A DNA stretch of 64,000 nucleotides. Source: Meiothermus taiwanensis DSM 14542 (GTDB taxonomy: Bacteria > Deinococcota > Deinococci > Deinococcales > Thermaceae). Positions within the stretch are counted from its first letter, which is position 1. Every line of letters starts with the position of its first letter. Positions 1 through 9,281 of the stretch are shown one piece after another. The stretch covers positions 17,372-81,371 of the forward strand of contig AXWR01000012.1 of NCBI GenBank assembly GCA_000482765.1, read 5' to 3'. Below the pieces are notes generated by a model. The model worked only from the letters and a program-made list of their open reading frames with translations. It did not search any database and had not been told where the DNA came from. The position numbers were made by a program, and so were the translations under genes.

Positions 1-371
1 TCCTCTATGCCATTCCCCGCCGCGCGCATATCTCCGGCAGTCCCATCGCCATGGAGGCCTATAAAGAAAGCGCGGCCTGGATGGCGCTGAACATCGTCTC
101 AGGGGTTATCCTGTTCATCGCGGCCTTCCTATTCTTTTACGTGATTTTCGCCACAGCCCTGCAAAACCGCCGCGAGCCCGGCCAGGTGCTCGCCGAGGTG
201 CCCTTCACCGAGGCAATCTCCAAGCCCCAGGGCAGCAGGCTGGCCCAGCTCACCGAGCGGGTCTGGTTCTGGTTCGGTATCGCAGTGGTGTTGGTGGTGC
301 TGGCCTATGGCCCGGTGCTCTTCCAGATGTTCAGCAACATGAATCCCGTTCCAGGTCAGCGGCTCTGGTAG
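1..371 (+). CDS. cbaA: ba3-type cytochrome c oxidase subunit I, C-terminal part (5' partial)
   Basis: The frame is open from the window edge and encodes about 122 residues ending in LNPVPGQRLW. From memory, the Thermus ba3 oxidase subunit I ends almost identically (LNPVPGWRLW). Two hydrophobic segments are visible (MALNIVSGVILFIAAFLFFY and the FGIAVVLVVLAYGPVLFQMF stretch), fitting the last transmembrane helices of this heme-copper oxidase subunit. The protein reduces O2 to water at the end of the respiratory chain. The heme- and copper-binding helices lie upstream of the window. A clear terminator follows the stop codon, so this is probably the last gene of its operon. The family is fairly secure; a different heme-copper oxidase of the same B type is the only realistic alternative. 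Confidence 0.85.
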   Translation, partial: LYAIPRRAHISGSPIAMEAYKESAAWMALNIVSGVILFIAAFLFFYVIFATALQNRREPGQVLAEVPFTEAISKPQGSRLAQLTERVWFWFGIAVVLVVLAYGPVLFQMFSNMNPVPGQRLW

Positions 372-384
372 CTTCCCCCCTTCA

Positions 385-420
385 GAAGAATGCCCCTGGA
401 CAAGCCCAGGGGCATTCTTC
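385..420 (+). terminator. terminator hairpin after cbaA
   Basis: A perfect 15-bp inverted repeat (385-399 with 406-420) closes a six-base loop. The tail is only weakly T-rich. It lies 14 bases past the cbaA stop and ahead of the next gene, so it probably ends the oxidase transcript. Confidence 0.8.
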
Positions 421-440
421 GGTTATCTGCGAGTTGGGCA

Positions 441-446
441 TAGAGT
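441..446 (+). promoter_or_regulatory. -10 element (TAGAGT) for leaderless MFS transporter gene
   Basis: TAGAGT fits the TANNNT pattern and ends 7 bases before the ATG at 454. No convincing -35 hexamer or Shine-Dalgarno sequence is present. This spacing recurs upstream of many genes in this window. Confidence 0.4.
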
Positions 447-453
447 GGAACTG

Positions 454-1611
454 ATGAAGAAGCTACCCCCGGCTATATATGTTCTGGGTGCTGTAAGTTT
501 TTTTACGGACATCGCCTCCGAGATGGTTTACCCGCTGCTCCCGCTGTTTCTGACCGGGGCGCTGGGGGCCTCCACCACGGTGGTGGGGTTGGTGGAGGGC
601 ATCGCCGAAGCCACGGCCAGCCTGTTCAAGGTGGTAGGGGGGCGCATCTCCGACCGCATGGCTGCCAGGAAGCCACTTATTCTTTTGGGCTACGGCTTCC
701 CGGCCCTGCTGCGGCCCATACTGGCCCTGGCAGCAGCGCCCTGGCAGGTGCTGGCTTACCGCTTTTTGGATCGGGTGGGCAAAGGGCTTCGCACGGCCCC
801 CAGAGATGCCCTGATCGCAGAAGCGGTAGGCCAGGACAGCTATGGGCGGGCCTACGGCTTTCACCGTGCCATGGACAGCCTGGGGGCCACCATTGGGCCG
901 CTGCTGGCCTTTTTGCTTCTACCATTGCTCGACTTCAGGGGGGTTTTCTGGGTATCGGCCATCCCGGCTCTTTTGGCCACCCTGGTCATTCTGCTTTTTT
1001 TGCGAGAGAAGCGAGGCCCGGCCCGGCCCCTTCCGCCCCTTCGACTATCGGCTTTTTCCCTTCAATATCGCTGGTTCTTGCTGGTAACCGGCGTGGCTAC
1101 ACTGGGGCTGTCATCCAATGCGTTCTTGATTCTGCGCCTGAGCGACCTGGGGCTGAGCGCAGCCCAGGCCACCCTGGTCTACACCACCTATAACCTGCTC
1201 TATGCCCTAATGGCCTATCCCTTAGGCTCACTGGCCGACCGGGTAGGGGCTAAAACCCTGGTAATGCTGGGATTTGTCACCTACGCCCTGGTGTACCTGG
1301 GGTTCGGGCTTTGCAGTGCTGGCTGGCAGGGCATTGTTTTGTTCTTGCTTTATGCCCTGTACAGTGCGGCCTTTGAAGGCAGCAGCCGGGCTTATCTGGC
1401 CCAGATTATCCCTGCCACCGAAAAAGCCAGCGCCATTGGGCTTTATCACACCCTGGTAGGTCTGCTCCTGTTGCCGGCCAGCGCCCTGTTTGGTGCTTTG
1501 TGGCAGCATTTCGGTTCCAGTGTGGCTTTTTGTACCGCGGCCACCCTCTCCGCCATCGCCCTGGTTCTGTTTTGGCTTGACCCCACGTCCAGGCACCGTT
1601 ATACTTCTTAG
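454..1611 (+). CDS. MFS family transporter
   Basis: The product is about 385 residues, rich in hydrophobic segments, with the major facilitator loop 2-3 pattern ([19 protein letters not shown]), repeated in weaker form in the second half ([17 protein letters not shown]). About twelve transmembrane helices are expected. The N-terminus ([18 protein letters not shown]) is typical of uncharacterised MFS efflux-type carriers. The substrate cannot be read from sequence. The ATG at 454 is preferred because TAGAGT lies 7 bases upstream, which suits a leaderless transcript; a GTG at 445 is the alternative and adds three residues. The gene stands alone, and its 3' end contains the rpsO promoter. Confidence 0.85.
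   Translation: MKKLPPAIYVLGAVSFFTDIASEMVYPLLPLFLTGALGASTTVVGLVEGIAEATASLFKVVGGRISDRMAARKPLILLGYGFPALLRPILALAAAPWQVLAYRFLDRVGKGLRTAPRDALIAEAVGQDSYGRAYGFHRAMDSLGATIGPLLAFLLLPLLDFRGVFWVSAIPALLATLVILLFLREKRGPARPLPPLRLSAFSLQYRWFLLVTGVATLGLSSNAFLILRLSDLGLSAAQATLVYTTYNLLYALMAYPLGSLADRVGAKTLVMLGFVTYALVYLGFGLCSAGWQGIVLFLLYALYSAAFEGSSRAYLAQIIPATEKASAIGLYHTLVGLLLLPASALFGALWQHFGSSVAFCTAATLSAIALVLFWLDPTSRHRYTS
1577..1605 (+). promoter_or_regulatory. rpsO promoter (TTGACC-N17-TATACT)
   Basis: TTGACC (1577-1582) and TATACT (1600-1605) are separated by exactly 17 bases. The promoter sits inside the last codons of the MFS gene and predicts a start near 1612, giving rpsO a leader of about 68 bases. Confidence 0.8.
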
Positions 1612-1679
1612 CTGGCCTCTCATGGGCCATGAGGAAGCCCCGGTCAACCGACTGCGGCTCACCCGACGAGGAGATACAG
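1612..1679 (+). promoter_or_regulatory. rpsO 5' leader with hairpin, possible S15 autoregulatory site
   Basis: The leader contains a CTCATG/CATGAG hairpin (1619-1633) and a short CGGT/ACCG pairing (about 1651-1660) before the Shine-Dalgarno GAGGAG (1668-1673). Ribosomal protein S15 represses its own mRNA through leader structures in several bacteria. Whether this leader does so is inference from position and structure only. Confidence 0.35.
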
Positions 1680-1949
1680 ATGCCATTTACGAGAGAAGAA
1701 AAAGCGAGCGTTATCGAAAAGCATGCCCACAAGCCCGGTGATACCGGTTCAACCGAGGTGCAGGTGGCCCTGCTCACCGAACGTATCAACCGCCTGTCAG
1801 CCCATCTTACGGCCAACAAGAAGGACATGGCGGCCAAACGGGGCCTGCTGGGCTTGGTAGGTCAGCGTAAGCGGCTCTTGAGCTACCTGGAAAATAAAGA
1901 TGAGGCCCGCTACAAGGCCCTGATTGAAAAGCTTGGATTGCGCAAATAA
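1680..1949 (+). CDS. rpsO: 30S ribosomal protein S15
   Basis: The product is 89 residues, the standard S15 length, and starts [20 protein letters not shown]. It carries the hallmark [20 protein letters not shown] and the C-terminal basic helix [14 protein letters not shown]15 is a primary binder of the 16S rRNA central domain and nucleates assembly of the 30S platform. The ATG at 1680 is chosen because it gives the family length and has GAGGAG seven bases upstream. It has its own strong promoter and is followed by a hairpin and then pnp, the classical rpsO–pnp arrangement. Confidence 0.97.
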   Translation: MPFTREEKASVIEKHAHKPGDTGSTEVQVALLTERINRLSAHLTANKKDMAAKRGLLGLVGQRKRLLSYLENKDEARYKALIEKLGLRK

Positions 1950-1955
1950 AAAAAC

Positions 1956-1973
1956 TCCGGGGGCAACCCCGGA
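1956..1973 (+). terminator. GCAA-loop hairpin after rpsO
   Basis: TCCGGGG (1956-1962) pairs with CCCCGGA (1967-1973) around a GCAA tetraloop, a very stable form. It begins 7 bases after the rpsO stop. No T-tract follows, so it may attenuate or act as an RNA 3'-end or processing structure instead of a strict terminator. Confidence 0.5.
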
Positions 1974-2334
1974 CATTCTCTATCGTGTACAATAGGCATG
2001 ACTCGGTAGGCGGGGCCGGGGTTTGGCTCCGCCAAAACCTTAAGGTGTGCTCTATTTTGTGCACAATTGCCCGCCCAATGCTCCGTGTATGTCCCAACCC
2101 ATACCCTGCCGAAGCCATCCCCCAACCATGCGGTACCCCACCCCTTTCTTGCGGCAGAGTACTCCAACCATGGGTGCGGTTCTCGGTCTAGCAAGAAGGT
2201 TTGCAGGGTGTGTTGAGTACATTCCCCGGCATACCCCTCAACGGTTATTTGCCTTTTTCGCAGACCGTAGTGGTGCGGGTTGAAACTGTCTCTGAGCGCA
2301 CCCAGCGCTATAACTGGGTTTTTAGGGAGCAGAT
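1974..2334 (+). other. long non-coding leader upstream of pnp
   Basis: No convincing gene lies in these 361 bases. Visible structure: a GGTTTGGC/GCCAAAACC hairpin (about 2021-2040), a TTGTGCACAA palindrome (2057-2066), distant inverted repeats TTCTTGC/GCAAGAA (about 2144 and 2191) and GTTGAG/CTCAAC (about 2211 and 2236). Just before pnp there is a hairpin ACCCAG/CTGGGT (2300-2319) followed by TTTT. The last resembles an attenuator or processing stem; pnp leaders in other bacteria are cleaved in such stems. No clear promoter was found. Function unknown. Confidence 0.4.
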
Positions 2335-4479
2335 ATGAACGAGGAAAACCCCATACCCCAGGCACGACGCTACAGTGTAGACGTCGGGGGGCGCACACTC
2401 ACCATCGAGACCGGCAAATACGCCAAACACGTGTCCGGTTCAGTCTGGGTAACCTACGGTGAAACCGTGGTGATGGCGACCGCCCAGGCCTCCGACGCAC
2501 CCATTCAGGCCGATTTCCTGCCCCTGACGGTGGAGTTTGAAGAGCGGCACTATGCCGTCGGGCGCATCCCGGGTAGCTTTATGCGGCGGGAGGGGCGACC
2601 GGGCGAAAAAGCCATCCTCTCGGCCCGCCTGACCGACCGGCCCATCCGGCCCCTCTTCCCCAAGGGCTTTCGGCACGAGGTGCAGGTGCTGCTTACAGTG
2701 CTTTCTGCCGACCAGGAAAACACGCCGGACATCCTGGGGCCCATCGCAGCCAGCGCAGCCTTAATGATCTCAGACATTCCCTGGGAGGGCCCCATCGCCT
2801 CGGTGCGGGTAGGGCTACAAAACGGGCGCCTGGTCTTGAACCCGGTAGCCCAGGAAGATAGCCAGCTCGACCTGGTGGTAGCCGGTTCCAAAGAGGCCAT
2901 CATCATGGTGGAGGCCGGGGCGCAGGAGGTCTCGGAGGATCGTCTGGTGGAGGCCCTCGAGTTCGCCCACCAGGCCATGCAACCCATCCTGGCGCTGCAA
3001 GAGCAGATGCGCGCCGAGCTGGGCAAGCCCAAGTTTGCCTATGAGCCCCCGGCCAAGCTGGACGCCGATACCCAGGCCGCCCTGTACCAAAGGGCTATGG
3101 AAAAAGGTCTTTCCGGCGTCCTGCAAACCGCCTCCAAAGGCGAGCGTTCGGCGGCCCTCGAGGCTTTCCGGCAAGCCCTGCTGGAAGAGTTCGTGCCCCC
3201 TGCCGAAGACGGCACGGTAGACCAGGAGCGGCGCAAGCTGGTGGCCGAGGGTTTTGATGAGGTGGTCAAGCAGGAGCTGCGCCGGCTCATCTTGCAGGAG
3301 AACAAGCGGGCCGATGGCCGCACCCCGGAGCAGGTGCGCCCCATCTGGATTGAGAGCAACGTGCTGCCTAAAACGCATGGCTCGGCCATCTTCAGCCGGG
3401 GCGAGACCCAGGTGCTGGGCGTGGTCACGCTGGGCACCGGGCGCGATGCCCAGCTCGTAGACGACCTCGGAATCGAGACCGAAGACCCCTTTTTGGTGCA
3501 CTACAACTTCCCCCCCTACTCCACCGGCGAGGTCAGGCGCCTGCGCGGGGTGAGCCGCCGCGAGGTGGGGCATGGCAACCTGGCCAAGCGCGGCTTGCGG
3601 GCCGTGCTGCCTTCCAGGGAGGAGTTCCCTTACACCATCCGGGTGGTGGGCGACGTGCTGGAGTCCAACGGCTCCTCCAGCATGGCCACGGTGTGCGCGG
3701 GCTGCCTGGCCCTTTTGGACGCCGGGGTTCCCCTCAAGAAGCATGTGGCGGGCGTGGCCATGGGCTTAGTTAAGGAGGGTGAACAGGCGGTGGTGCTCAC
3801 CGACATCCTGGGGCTGGAAGACGCCCTGGGCGACATGGATTTCAAGGTCACGGGCACCCGCGATGGTGTGACCGCGCTCCAGATGGACATCAAGATTAAG
3901 GGCCTGACCCCCGAGATTATGCGGGCGGCGCTCTACCAGGCCCGCGAGGCCCGTCTGCACATCCTGGGTCTGATGGAACGCGCCGTACCCACCCACCGCG
4001 CCGAGATGAAGCCCCACGTACCCCGCATCCTCACCCTCAAGGTCAATCCCGAAAAAATCGGGGGCATTATCGGGCCCGGCGGCAAAAACATCCGCCAGCT
4101 CGAGGAGCTGGGGGTGGAAATTGATATCGAGCAGGACGGCACCATCCGGCTCTACAGCGCCAGCGCAGCCGCCGCCGAGGAAGCCAAGGCCCGCATTCTG
4201 GGCCAGACGGCCGAGGCCAAGGTGGGCGAGATCTACGAGGGCACGGTCACCCGGATTACCAACTTTGGGGCTTTCATTGAAATTCTGCCGGGCAAAGACG
4301 GCCTGCTGCACATCAGCCAGCTCGCCAAAGGGCGCGTGGAAAAGGTCGAGGATGTGCTTTCGCTAGGACAAAAAATTAAGGTCAAGGTCAACAGCATCGA
4401 CGAGCAGGGCCGGGTGGATCTGATCCGCCCGGAACTCGAGGGCCTGATTGCCCCGCGCAAACCCCCTGTTCGACGGTAA
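2335..4479 (+). CDS. pnp: polyribonucleotide nucleotidyltransferase (PNPase)
   Basis: The 714-residue product has the full PNPase layout: first RNase PH domain (about 10-145), helical linker, second RNase PH domain (about 325-550, with [15 protein letters not shown] and [20 protein letters not shown]), a KH domain with GPGG at about 580, and an S1 domain from about 630 ([15 protein letters not shown]). It degrades RNA 3' to 5' using phosphate and can add tails in reverse. The start ATG has AGGGAG upstream. RNase J follows after 78 bases on the same strand, so a 3' and a 5' RNA-degrading enzyme are probably expressed together. Confidence 0.97.
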   Translation: MNEENPIPQARRYSVDVGGRTLTIETGKYAKHVSGSVWVTYGETVVMATAQASDAPIQADFLPLTVEFEERHYAVGRIPGSFMRREGRPGEKAILSARLTDRPIRPLFPKGFRHEVQVLLTVLSADQENTPDILGPIAASAALMISDIPWEGPIASVRVGLQNGRLVLNPVAQEDSQLDLVVAGSKEAIIMVEAGAQEVSEDRLVEALEFAHQAMQPILALQEQMRAELGKPKFAYEPPAKLDADTQAALYQRAMEKGLSGVLQTASKGERSAALEAFRQALLEEFVPPAEDGTVDQERRKLVAEGFDEVVKQELRRLILQENKRADGRTPEQVRPIWIESNVLPKTHGSAIFSRGETQVLGVVTLGTGRDAQLVDDLGIETEDPFLVHYNFPPYSTGEVRRLRGVSRREVGHGNLAKRGLRAVLPSREEFPYTIRVVGDVLESNGSSSMATVCAGCLALLDAGVPLKKHVAGVAMGLVKEGEQAVVLTDILGLEDALGDMDFKVTGTRDGVTALQMDIKIKGLTPEIMRAALYQAREARLHILGLMERAVPTHRAEMKPHVPRILTLKVNPEKIGGIIGPGGKNIRQLEELGVEIDIEQDGTIRLYSASAAAAEEAKARILGQTAEAKVGEIYEGTVTRITNFGAFIEILPGKDGLLHISQLAKGRVEKVEDVLSLGQKIKVKVNSIDEQGRVDLIRPELEGLIAPRKPPVRR

Positions 4480-4557
4480 ATCGTAGCCGTGTAGGGCATG
4501 GGTCAGGGGTAAGGCCAAGCCCTTCTTCCCATCCCACGGCGCTGCTTTGGAGTCAAC

Positions 4558-6288
4558 ATGAACAACAACCCACCATTTAGCCGTCCCAGGGCCCCCCGGC
4601 GACGGCAGGAACGTCCCAAACCCAGGGGGCCCATCCTGCTGGGCAAGCCCGATGGCGCCGTCGAAATTGTGTTCCTGGGCGGAACCGGCGAAATTGGCAA
4701 GAACATCACCGCCATCCGCTATGAAGACGAGATGTTTATCATTGACGGCGGCCTGGCCTTTCCAGACGCCAGGATGCTTGGCGTGGATATTGTGATTCCG
4801 CGCATCGATTATCTCGTTCAGAACAAAGAGATCATCCGGGGCTGGGTGCTGACCCACGGCCACGAGGATCACATCGGGGCCCTGCCCTACCTTTTCCCGC
4901 AACTGCCACGGGTTCCGGTGTATGGGGCCAAGCTAACCCTGGGCCTGGTCAGGGGCAAGCTCGAGGAGTTCGGACTGGCCGTGGGGGATTACAACTTCAA
5001 AGAGGTCTCCCCCGACGACCGTATCTCCATTGGGCGCTACTTCCAGCTCGACCTCTTCCGCATGACCCATTCCATCCCCGATAACTTCGGGATGATTATT
5101 CACACGCCCATCGGCAGAATCGTACACACCGGCGACTTCAAGCTCGACGAACGCCCCATAGACGGCCAGACCTCCCACCTGGAAAAAATCGCCCAGGCCG
5201 GGGCCGAGGGGGTGCTCTGCCTGATTGCCGATTCCACCAACGGCGAGCGCCCTGGGGTCACGCCCAGCGAAAGCGAGGTGGCCGAAGAGCTCGATAAGGT
5301 GATTGGTGCGGCCAAGGGACGTATTTTCGTCACCACCTTCGCCTCGCACATCCACCGCATCCAGTCGGTGGTCACCGCCGGTGAAAAGTACGGGCGCAAA
5401 ATCGCTGTGGAAGGGCGTTCGATGCTCAAGTATGCCCGAATTGCCCTCGAGCTCGGCTACTTCAAGCAAAAAGACCGCTTCTACACCCTGGACGAAGTCA
5501 AAGACCTACCCGACGAGCAGGTGCTGGTGATTACCACCGGCTCACAGGGGCAGCCCGAGGCCGTCCTGGCGCGCCTGGCCGCGGGAACCCACAACAAGAT
5601 GTCCATCAAGGAGGGCGATACCGTCATCCTCAGCAGCAGCCCCATTCCCGGCAACGAGGAGGCGGTGAACACCGTCATCAATCAGCTATACGCCCTGGGG
5701 GCCTATGTGTTTTATCCGCCCCGCTACCGCGTACACGCCTCCGGCCACGCCAGCCACGAGGAGCTCAAGACCGTGCTCAACCTGGCCCGCCCCAAATTCC
5801 TGTTGCCCTGGCACGGGGAGATCCGCCACCAGGTCAACTTTAAGTGGCTGGCCCAGAGCATCCCACACCCACCGGAAAAGATCCTGATACCCGAGAACGG
5901 GCGTTTGATCCGGCTCACTGCCAACAACATCGAGTTCAACGGAACTGTACCCCACGGCCAGCTTTATGTGGACGGTCTGGGGGTGGGCGATATCACCGAC
6001 GAAATCCTGGAGGATCGCCACCACATGGCCGCCGAGGGGGTGGTGGTCATCACCGCCCTGGTCAGCCGCGACCCGCTGGTGGAGGTGATCTCCAAGGGCT
6101 TTGTCAAGGCCGGCGAGCGCCTGCTGGGCGAGGTGCGCAAGATGGCCATGGACGCGCTTTATAAGGGGATCCGGGAAAAGCGGCGCCTCGAGGAGATCCG
6201 CGACGACATCTACTACCCCGTCAAGAAGTTCATAGCCAAGAACACCGGGCGCAACCCGGTTATTCTCCCGATCGTGATTGAAGGTTGA
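4558..6288 (+). CDS. rnj: ribonuclease J
   Basis: The 576-residue product is a metallo-beta-lactamase/beta-CASP ribonuclease. The zinc motif HGHEDH is at residues 100-105, and further metal ligands lie in HTGDFK. The beta-CASP part contains TTGSQGQPEAVLARLAAG and the C-terminal motif HASGHAS. RNase J has 5'-to-3' exonuclease and endonuclease activity and replaces RNase E in this phylum. The basic, proline-rich first 35 residues are a short extension. The start is supported by TTTGGAG upstream. It follows pnp, forming an RNA-turnover pair, and faces the convergent yigZ gene 19 bases downstream. Confidence 0.95.
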   Translation: MNNNPPFSRPRAPRRRQERPKPRGPILLGKPDGAVEIVFLGGTGEIGKNITAIRYEDEMFIIDGGLAFPDARMLGVDIVIPRIDYLVQNKEIIRGWVLTHGHEDHIGALPYLFPQLPRVPVYGAKLTLGLVRGKLEEFGLAVGDYNFKEVSPDDRISIGRYFQLDLFRMTHSIPDNFGMIIHTPIGRIVHTGDFKLDERPIDGQTSHLEKIAQAGAEGVLCLIADSTNGERPGVTPSESEVAEELDKVIGAAKGRIFVTTFASHIHRIQSVVTAGEKYGRKIAVEGRSMLKYARIALELGYFKQKDRFYTLDEVKDLPDEQVLVITTGSQGQPEAVLARLAAGTHNKMSIKEGDTVILSSSPIPGNEEAVNTVINQLYALGAYVFYPPRYRVHASGHASHEELKTVLNLARPKFLLPWHGEIRHQVNFKWLAQSIPHPPEKILIPENGRLIRLTANNIEFNGTVPHGQLYVDGLGVGDITDEILEDRHHMAAEGVVVITALVSRDPLVEVISKGFVKAGERLLGEVRKMAMDALYKGIREKRRLEEIRDDIYYPVKKFIAKNTGRNPVILPIVIEG

Positions 6289-6307
6289 TGCCCTTTAGCA
6301 CCACCCC

Positions 6308-6904
6308 CTAGGCTTCGAAGCGCTCTATTACCCGCAGGTGTGCGCGGCCTCGAGTCAGGTCGCGCACCCGCTCTTGAAACTGGGGCAGCCGCGCTTCCTC
6401 CAGGCTGAACAACCAGCGCACCCCGGCGGCGTGGTAGGTTTCGCTTTCACGCTCGAGGCCTTCCAGCAGGCGATACAAAGCACTGCCAAACTCGTACGGG
6501 GCCTGGAGTTCACAACGCACCCGGGGCACGATGGCTCGCTTAGGGGCCTGCCGCAGACATTCCGAGGCCACCCCCCCGTAGGCCCGCACCAGACCGCCCA
6601 CACCCAGCTTGATCCCGCCAAAGTAGCGGGTTACCACCACCATCACCCTATCCAGGTGTTGCGCCTCAATGGCGCTTAGGATGGGACGGCCCGCCGTGCC
6701 CGCAGGTTCACCGTCATCGGAAAAGCGGTACTGCGCACCTACCTTGTAAGCCCAGCAGTTGTGGGTGGCCTGCAAGTCCTGAACGGCCTGCAAAAAAAGG
6801 GGTGCGGCCTCGGGGCTCGGTAGCGGCAGCGCGTGGGCTACAAAGCGCGAGCGTTTGACCTCGAGCTCGTAGCGATGGGGTGCTTGCAGGGTACAGGAGA
6901 TCAT
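6308..6904 (-). CDS. yigZ: IMPACT/YigZ family protein
   Basis: The 198-residue product carries the UPF0029/IMPACT signature: KRSRFVAHA near the N-terminus, then THNCWAYKVG, FSDDGEPAGTAGRPIL and VVTRYFGGIKLGVGGLVRAYG. The C-terminal ferredoxin-like region is present, so length and domains match bacterial YigZ. The biochemical role is unsettled; eukaryotic IMPACT modulates translation control, and bacterial structures suggest nucleic acid binding. Its ATG overlaps the aroE stop by four bases (ATGA), so it is translationally coupled to aroE and likely co-transcribed. Confidence 0.93.
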   Translation of the reverse strand: MISCTLQAPHRYELEVKRSRFVAHALPLPSPEAAPLFLQAVQDLQATHNCWAYKVGAQYRFSDDGEPAGTAGRPILSAIEAQHLDRVMVVVTRYFGGIKLGVGGLVRAYGGVASECLRQAPKRAIVPRVRCELQAPYEFGSALYRLLEGLERESETYHAAGVRWLFSLEEARLPQFQERVRDLTRGRAHLRVIERFEA

Positions 6905-7716
6905 GCGGAAGGGGTGTGTCCAAGCCCAGCCTGGGCCGCAGCATACATCACCCGGACATCCGGCTTTACACCCGTCCAGAGCTCAAAAGCCCGCGCTCCC
7001 TGCCAGACCAGCATGGGAAGCCCGCCCAGGGTGACCAGCCCGGCCTGCTGGGCCTCGAGCAACAGACGGGTGGTCTGGGGATGATAGATGATATCCACCA
7101 CCACCCCCGCTCGAGGCAGCAGCCCCGGCGGCAGGGGTGAGCGGGTGGGGTCGTTGAGCCCAACGCTGGTGGTATTGACCAGCAGGTCACAGCTTCGCAC
7201 GGCCGTTTCCAAGAGCGGCTCCGTCACCAGGTGCAGCCCCATGGCCGCGCACAGGGCCCTGGCTCGCTCGGTGGTGCGGTTGTATACCGCCACATGCACA
7301 CCCTCTTGCTTCAAGGCATACGCCACGGCCCGGGCAGCCCCCCCCGCCCCCAGCACCAAAGCCTTCTTGTTGCGGTAAGCGATGCCGGCCTCCTCCAGCC
7401 CCGAGATAAAACCCAAGGCGTCGGTGTTGTAGCCAATCAGCCGGCCCTGCTGGCAAACAATGGTGTTAACCGCGCCAATGGCCGCCGCCTCAGGGCTTAG
7501 CTCGTCCAGGTATTCCAGTACGCTTTCTTTGTGCGGGATGGTGACGTTGACCCCGGCAAAGGCCCGCCGAACCTCCTCCAGCCGGGCCTGCAGGAGCGGG
7601 GGAGGTGTTTCCAAGGCCCGGTAGGAGCCCTCGAGCCCCGCCGCCCTCAGCGCCGCCTGATGCATGGCCGGGGAGAGCGAGTGTCCGACCGGAAATCCTA
7701 TCAAACCCAGTTGCAC
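6901..7716 (-). CDS. aroE: shikimate dehydrogenase
   Basis: The 271-residue product has the shikimate-binding SLSPAMH motif at the N-terminus, the catalytic lysine region NVTIPHKESV, GAVNTIV, and the NADP-binding GAGGAARAV and NRT motifs. It reduces 3-dehydroshikimate to shikimate in aromatic amino-acid synthesis. The start is GTG at 7716; TAAAAT lies six bases upstream, indicating a leaderless transcript. It heads a two-gene operon with yigZ and is divergent from nfeD. Confidence 0.96.
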   Translation of the reverse strand: MQLGLIGFPVGHSLSPAMHQAALRAAGLEGSYRALETPPPLLQARLEEVRRAFAGVNVTIPHKESVLEYLDELSPEAAAIGAVNTIVCQQGRLIGYNTDALGFISGLEEAGIAYRNKKALVLGAGGAARAVAYALKQEGVHVAVYNRTTERARALCAAMGLHLVTEPLLETAVRSCDLLVNTTSVGLNDPTRSPLPPGLLPRAGVVVDIIYHPQTTRLLLEAQQAGLVTLGGLPMLVWQGARAFELWTGVKPDVRVMYAAAQAGLGHTPSA

Positions 7717-7722
7717 GCCTGG

Positions 7723-7728
7723 ATTTTA
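7723..7728 (-). promoter_or_regulatory. -10 element (TAAAAT) for leaderless aroE
   Basis: TAAAAT ends six bases before the aroE GTG. No Shine-Dalgarno is present. The -35 region is poor. Confidence 0.55.
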
Positions 7729-7822
7729 CGCTTTTGCGCGGCGGTTTGCGATGGTGGAAGAGAAAACCCCACCCTCAGGCACTTTGAGACCCCGGCATTA
7801 CACTCCCGCCAGCCCAGCTTGC

Positions 7823-7828
7823 TAAGAT
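7823..7828 (+). promoter_or_regulatory. -10 element (TAAGAT) for leaderless nfeD
   Basis: TAAGAT ends seven bases before the GTG at 7836, with TTACAC 19 bases further upstream as a weak -35. No Shine-Dalgarno is present. Confidence 0.5.
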
Positions 7829-7835
7829 AATCTTG

Positions 7836-9110
7836 GTGAGAAAGCTACTGGTTGTTTTACTGTTGGTGGCCTCTTTTGCGCAGGCCAGAACCTACATCAT
7901 CCCCATTGAAGGAACCATCGACGGGCCTTTAGCCACCTTCGTCGAACAGTCCCTCAACCAGGCCGAACGCGAGGGGGCCAGCGGGGTGGTGTTCCGGGTG
8001 AACACCCCTGGGGGCCGGGTGGATGCAGCCATCCGCATCACCGATCGCATCCTGTCCTCCACCGTACCGACCCTGGCCGTGGTGGAAAACGCCTTCTCGG
8101 CTGGGGCCCTCATCTCACTGGCAGCTCAGCAGATCATGATGCTGCCCGGCTCCAACATCGGAGCGGCCCTGCCGGTTACCATCACCCCCATCGTAGGCAA
8201 CACCAATGCCGCCGACCGCAAGGTTATATCGGCCCTGAAAGGCAAGTTCCGGGCTGTCGCCGAGGCCCGAGGCCGCCCCGCCAACCTTGCCGAAGCCATG
8301 GTCGACCCCGAGGTCGAGGTGCGCGGCATCACCACCAAAGGCGAGCCCCTCACCCTCTCAGCCAGGCGGGCTGTGGAGCTTAGGGTGGCCGATGCCGAGG
8401 TGGCCAGTCTGCGAGCGGCCCTCGAGAAAGCTGGTTTCAGCGCCGATACCCAGGAACTGCAACCAGGCCCCCAGGTGCGGGTGGCCCGTTTCCTGACCGA
8501 CCCCACCATCGCGGCCATTCTGCTGGCGGTGGGGGTGCTGGGGCTCATTTTGGAGTTTTTCACCCCAGGCACCTTTATCCCCGCCATCATCGGCCTGACC
8601 TCGCTGGGTTTGTTTTTCCTGGGGGGCTACCTGGCGGGCCTTTCCAGTGCCCTGTCCATCATCCTGCTCTTTGGGGGCCTGTTGCTGGTGGTGTTCGAGC
8701 TGTTTGTAACCCCCGGTTTCGGCATTCCCGGTCTGGTAGGCCTGGGTCTGATCGGGGCTTCAATCTACTTCACCTTTGGGGATGAGGCCCTGCAGGTCGG
8801 TTCTTTCGCCATTATCGGGCTGGCCTTGGGGCTGTTTTTTATATTCCGCTACCTACCGAAAGGACGGGTGGCCCGTCCTTTTGTACTGAGCAGCGCAGTT
8901 GAAGAGGTAGCACCGCCCAAAAACGAACTGGAATCGCTGCTAGGGGCCATCGGCAAAGCCATCACCGACCTGCGCCCTGCGGGCACAGCCCAGTTTGGCG
9001 ACCGGCGGGTGGATGTGGTCACCATGGGCGAGTTCATTGACCGGGGCCAGGCCGTGCAGGTGATCCAGGTGGAAGGCCCCCGGGTGGTGGTGCGGAGGGT
9101 GGAAAGCTAG
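7836..9110 (+). CDS. nfeD: NfeD-family membrane serine protease
   Basis: The product is about 424 residues. It has a signal peptide (MRKLLVVLLLVASFAQA), a ClpP-class protease domain (about 20-215, with NTPGGRVDAAIRI and the nucleophile motif AFSAGALISLAA), then four or five transmembrane helices (about 225-345). A C-terminal OB-fold-like NfeD domain follows (about 370-424). This is the long NfeD form, which usually accompanies flotillins and processes them or other membrane proteins. Next is floA, the standard pairing. GTG 7836 fits the leaderless spacing; the adjacent TTG at 7833 is an alternative. Confidence 0.9.
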   Translation: MRKLLVVLLLVASFAQARTYIIPIEGTIDGPLATFVEQSLNQAEREGASGVVFRVNTPGGRVDAAIRITDRILSSTVPTLAVVENAFSAGALISLAAQQIMMLPGSNIGAALPVTITPIVGNTNAADRKVISALKGKFRAVAEARGRPANLAEAMVDPEVEVRGITTKGEPLTLSARRAVELRVADAEVASLRAALEKAGFSADTQELQPGPQVRVARFLTDPTIAAILLAVGVLGLILEFFTPGTFIPAIIGLTSLGLFFLGGYLAGLSSALSIILLFGGLLLVVFELFVTPGFGIPGLVGLGLIGASIYFTFGDEALQVGSFAIIGLALGLFFIFRYLPKGRVARPFVLSSAVEEVAPPKNELESLLGAIGKAITDLRPAGTAQFGDRRVDVVTMGEFIDRGQAVQVIQVEGPRVVVRRVES

Positions 9111-9281
9111 CCCGGCCATGCGGTCTGGGAAACCCCGTACTGAAGCCCGCCCATACCCATCTTGCTGCCCATGATGTACCCTTAGGAAGCGCCCGGCCTT
9201 GTCCGGCATCCGATCTAAACCACCTAAGCTGGATAGGTAGCAACGCCTGTAAAAAGGCGGTTTGATCTCGAGGAGGATCAC

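Noticed and set aside
2057..2066. TTGTGCACAA palindrome as a regulator site
   Set aside because: Ten-base palindromes are expected by chance and no promoter lies next to it.
1985..2191. Small plus-strand frame (68 codons) between rpsO and pnp
   Set aside because: No Shine-Dalgarno, no recognisable product and overlap with several RNA-like hairpins.
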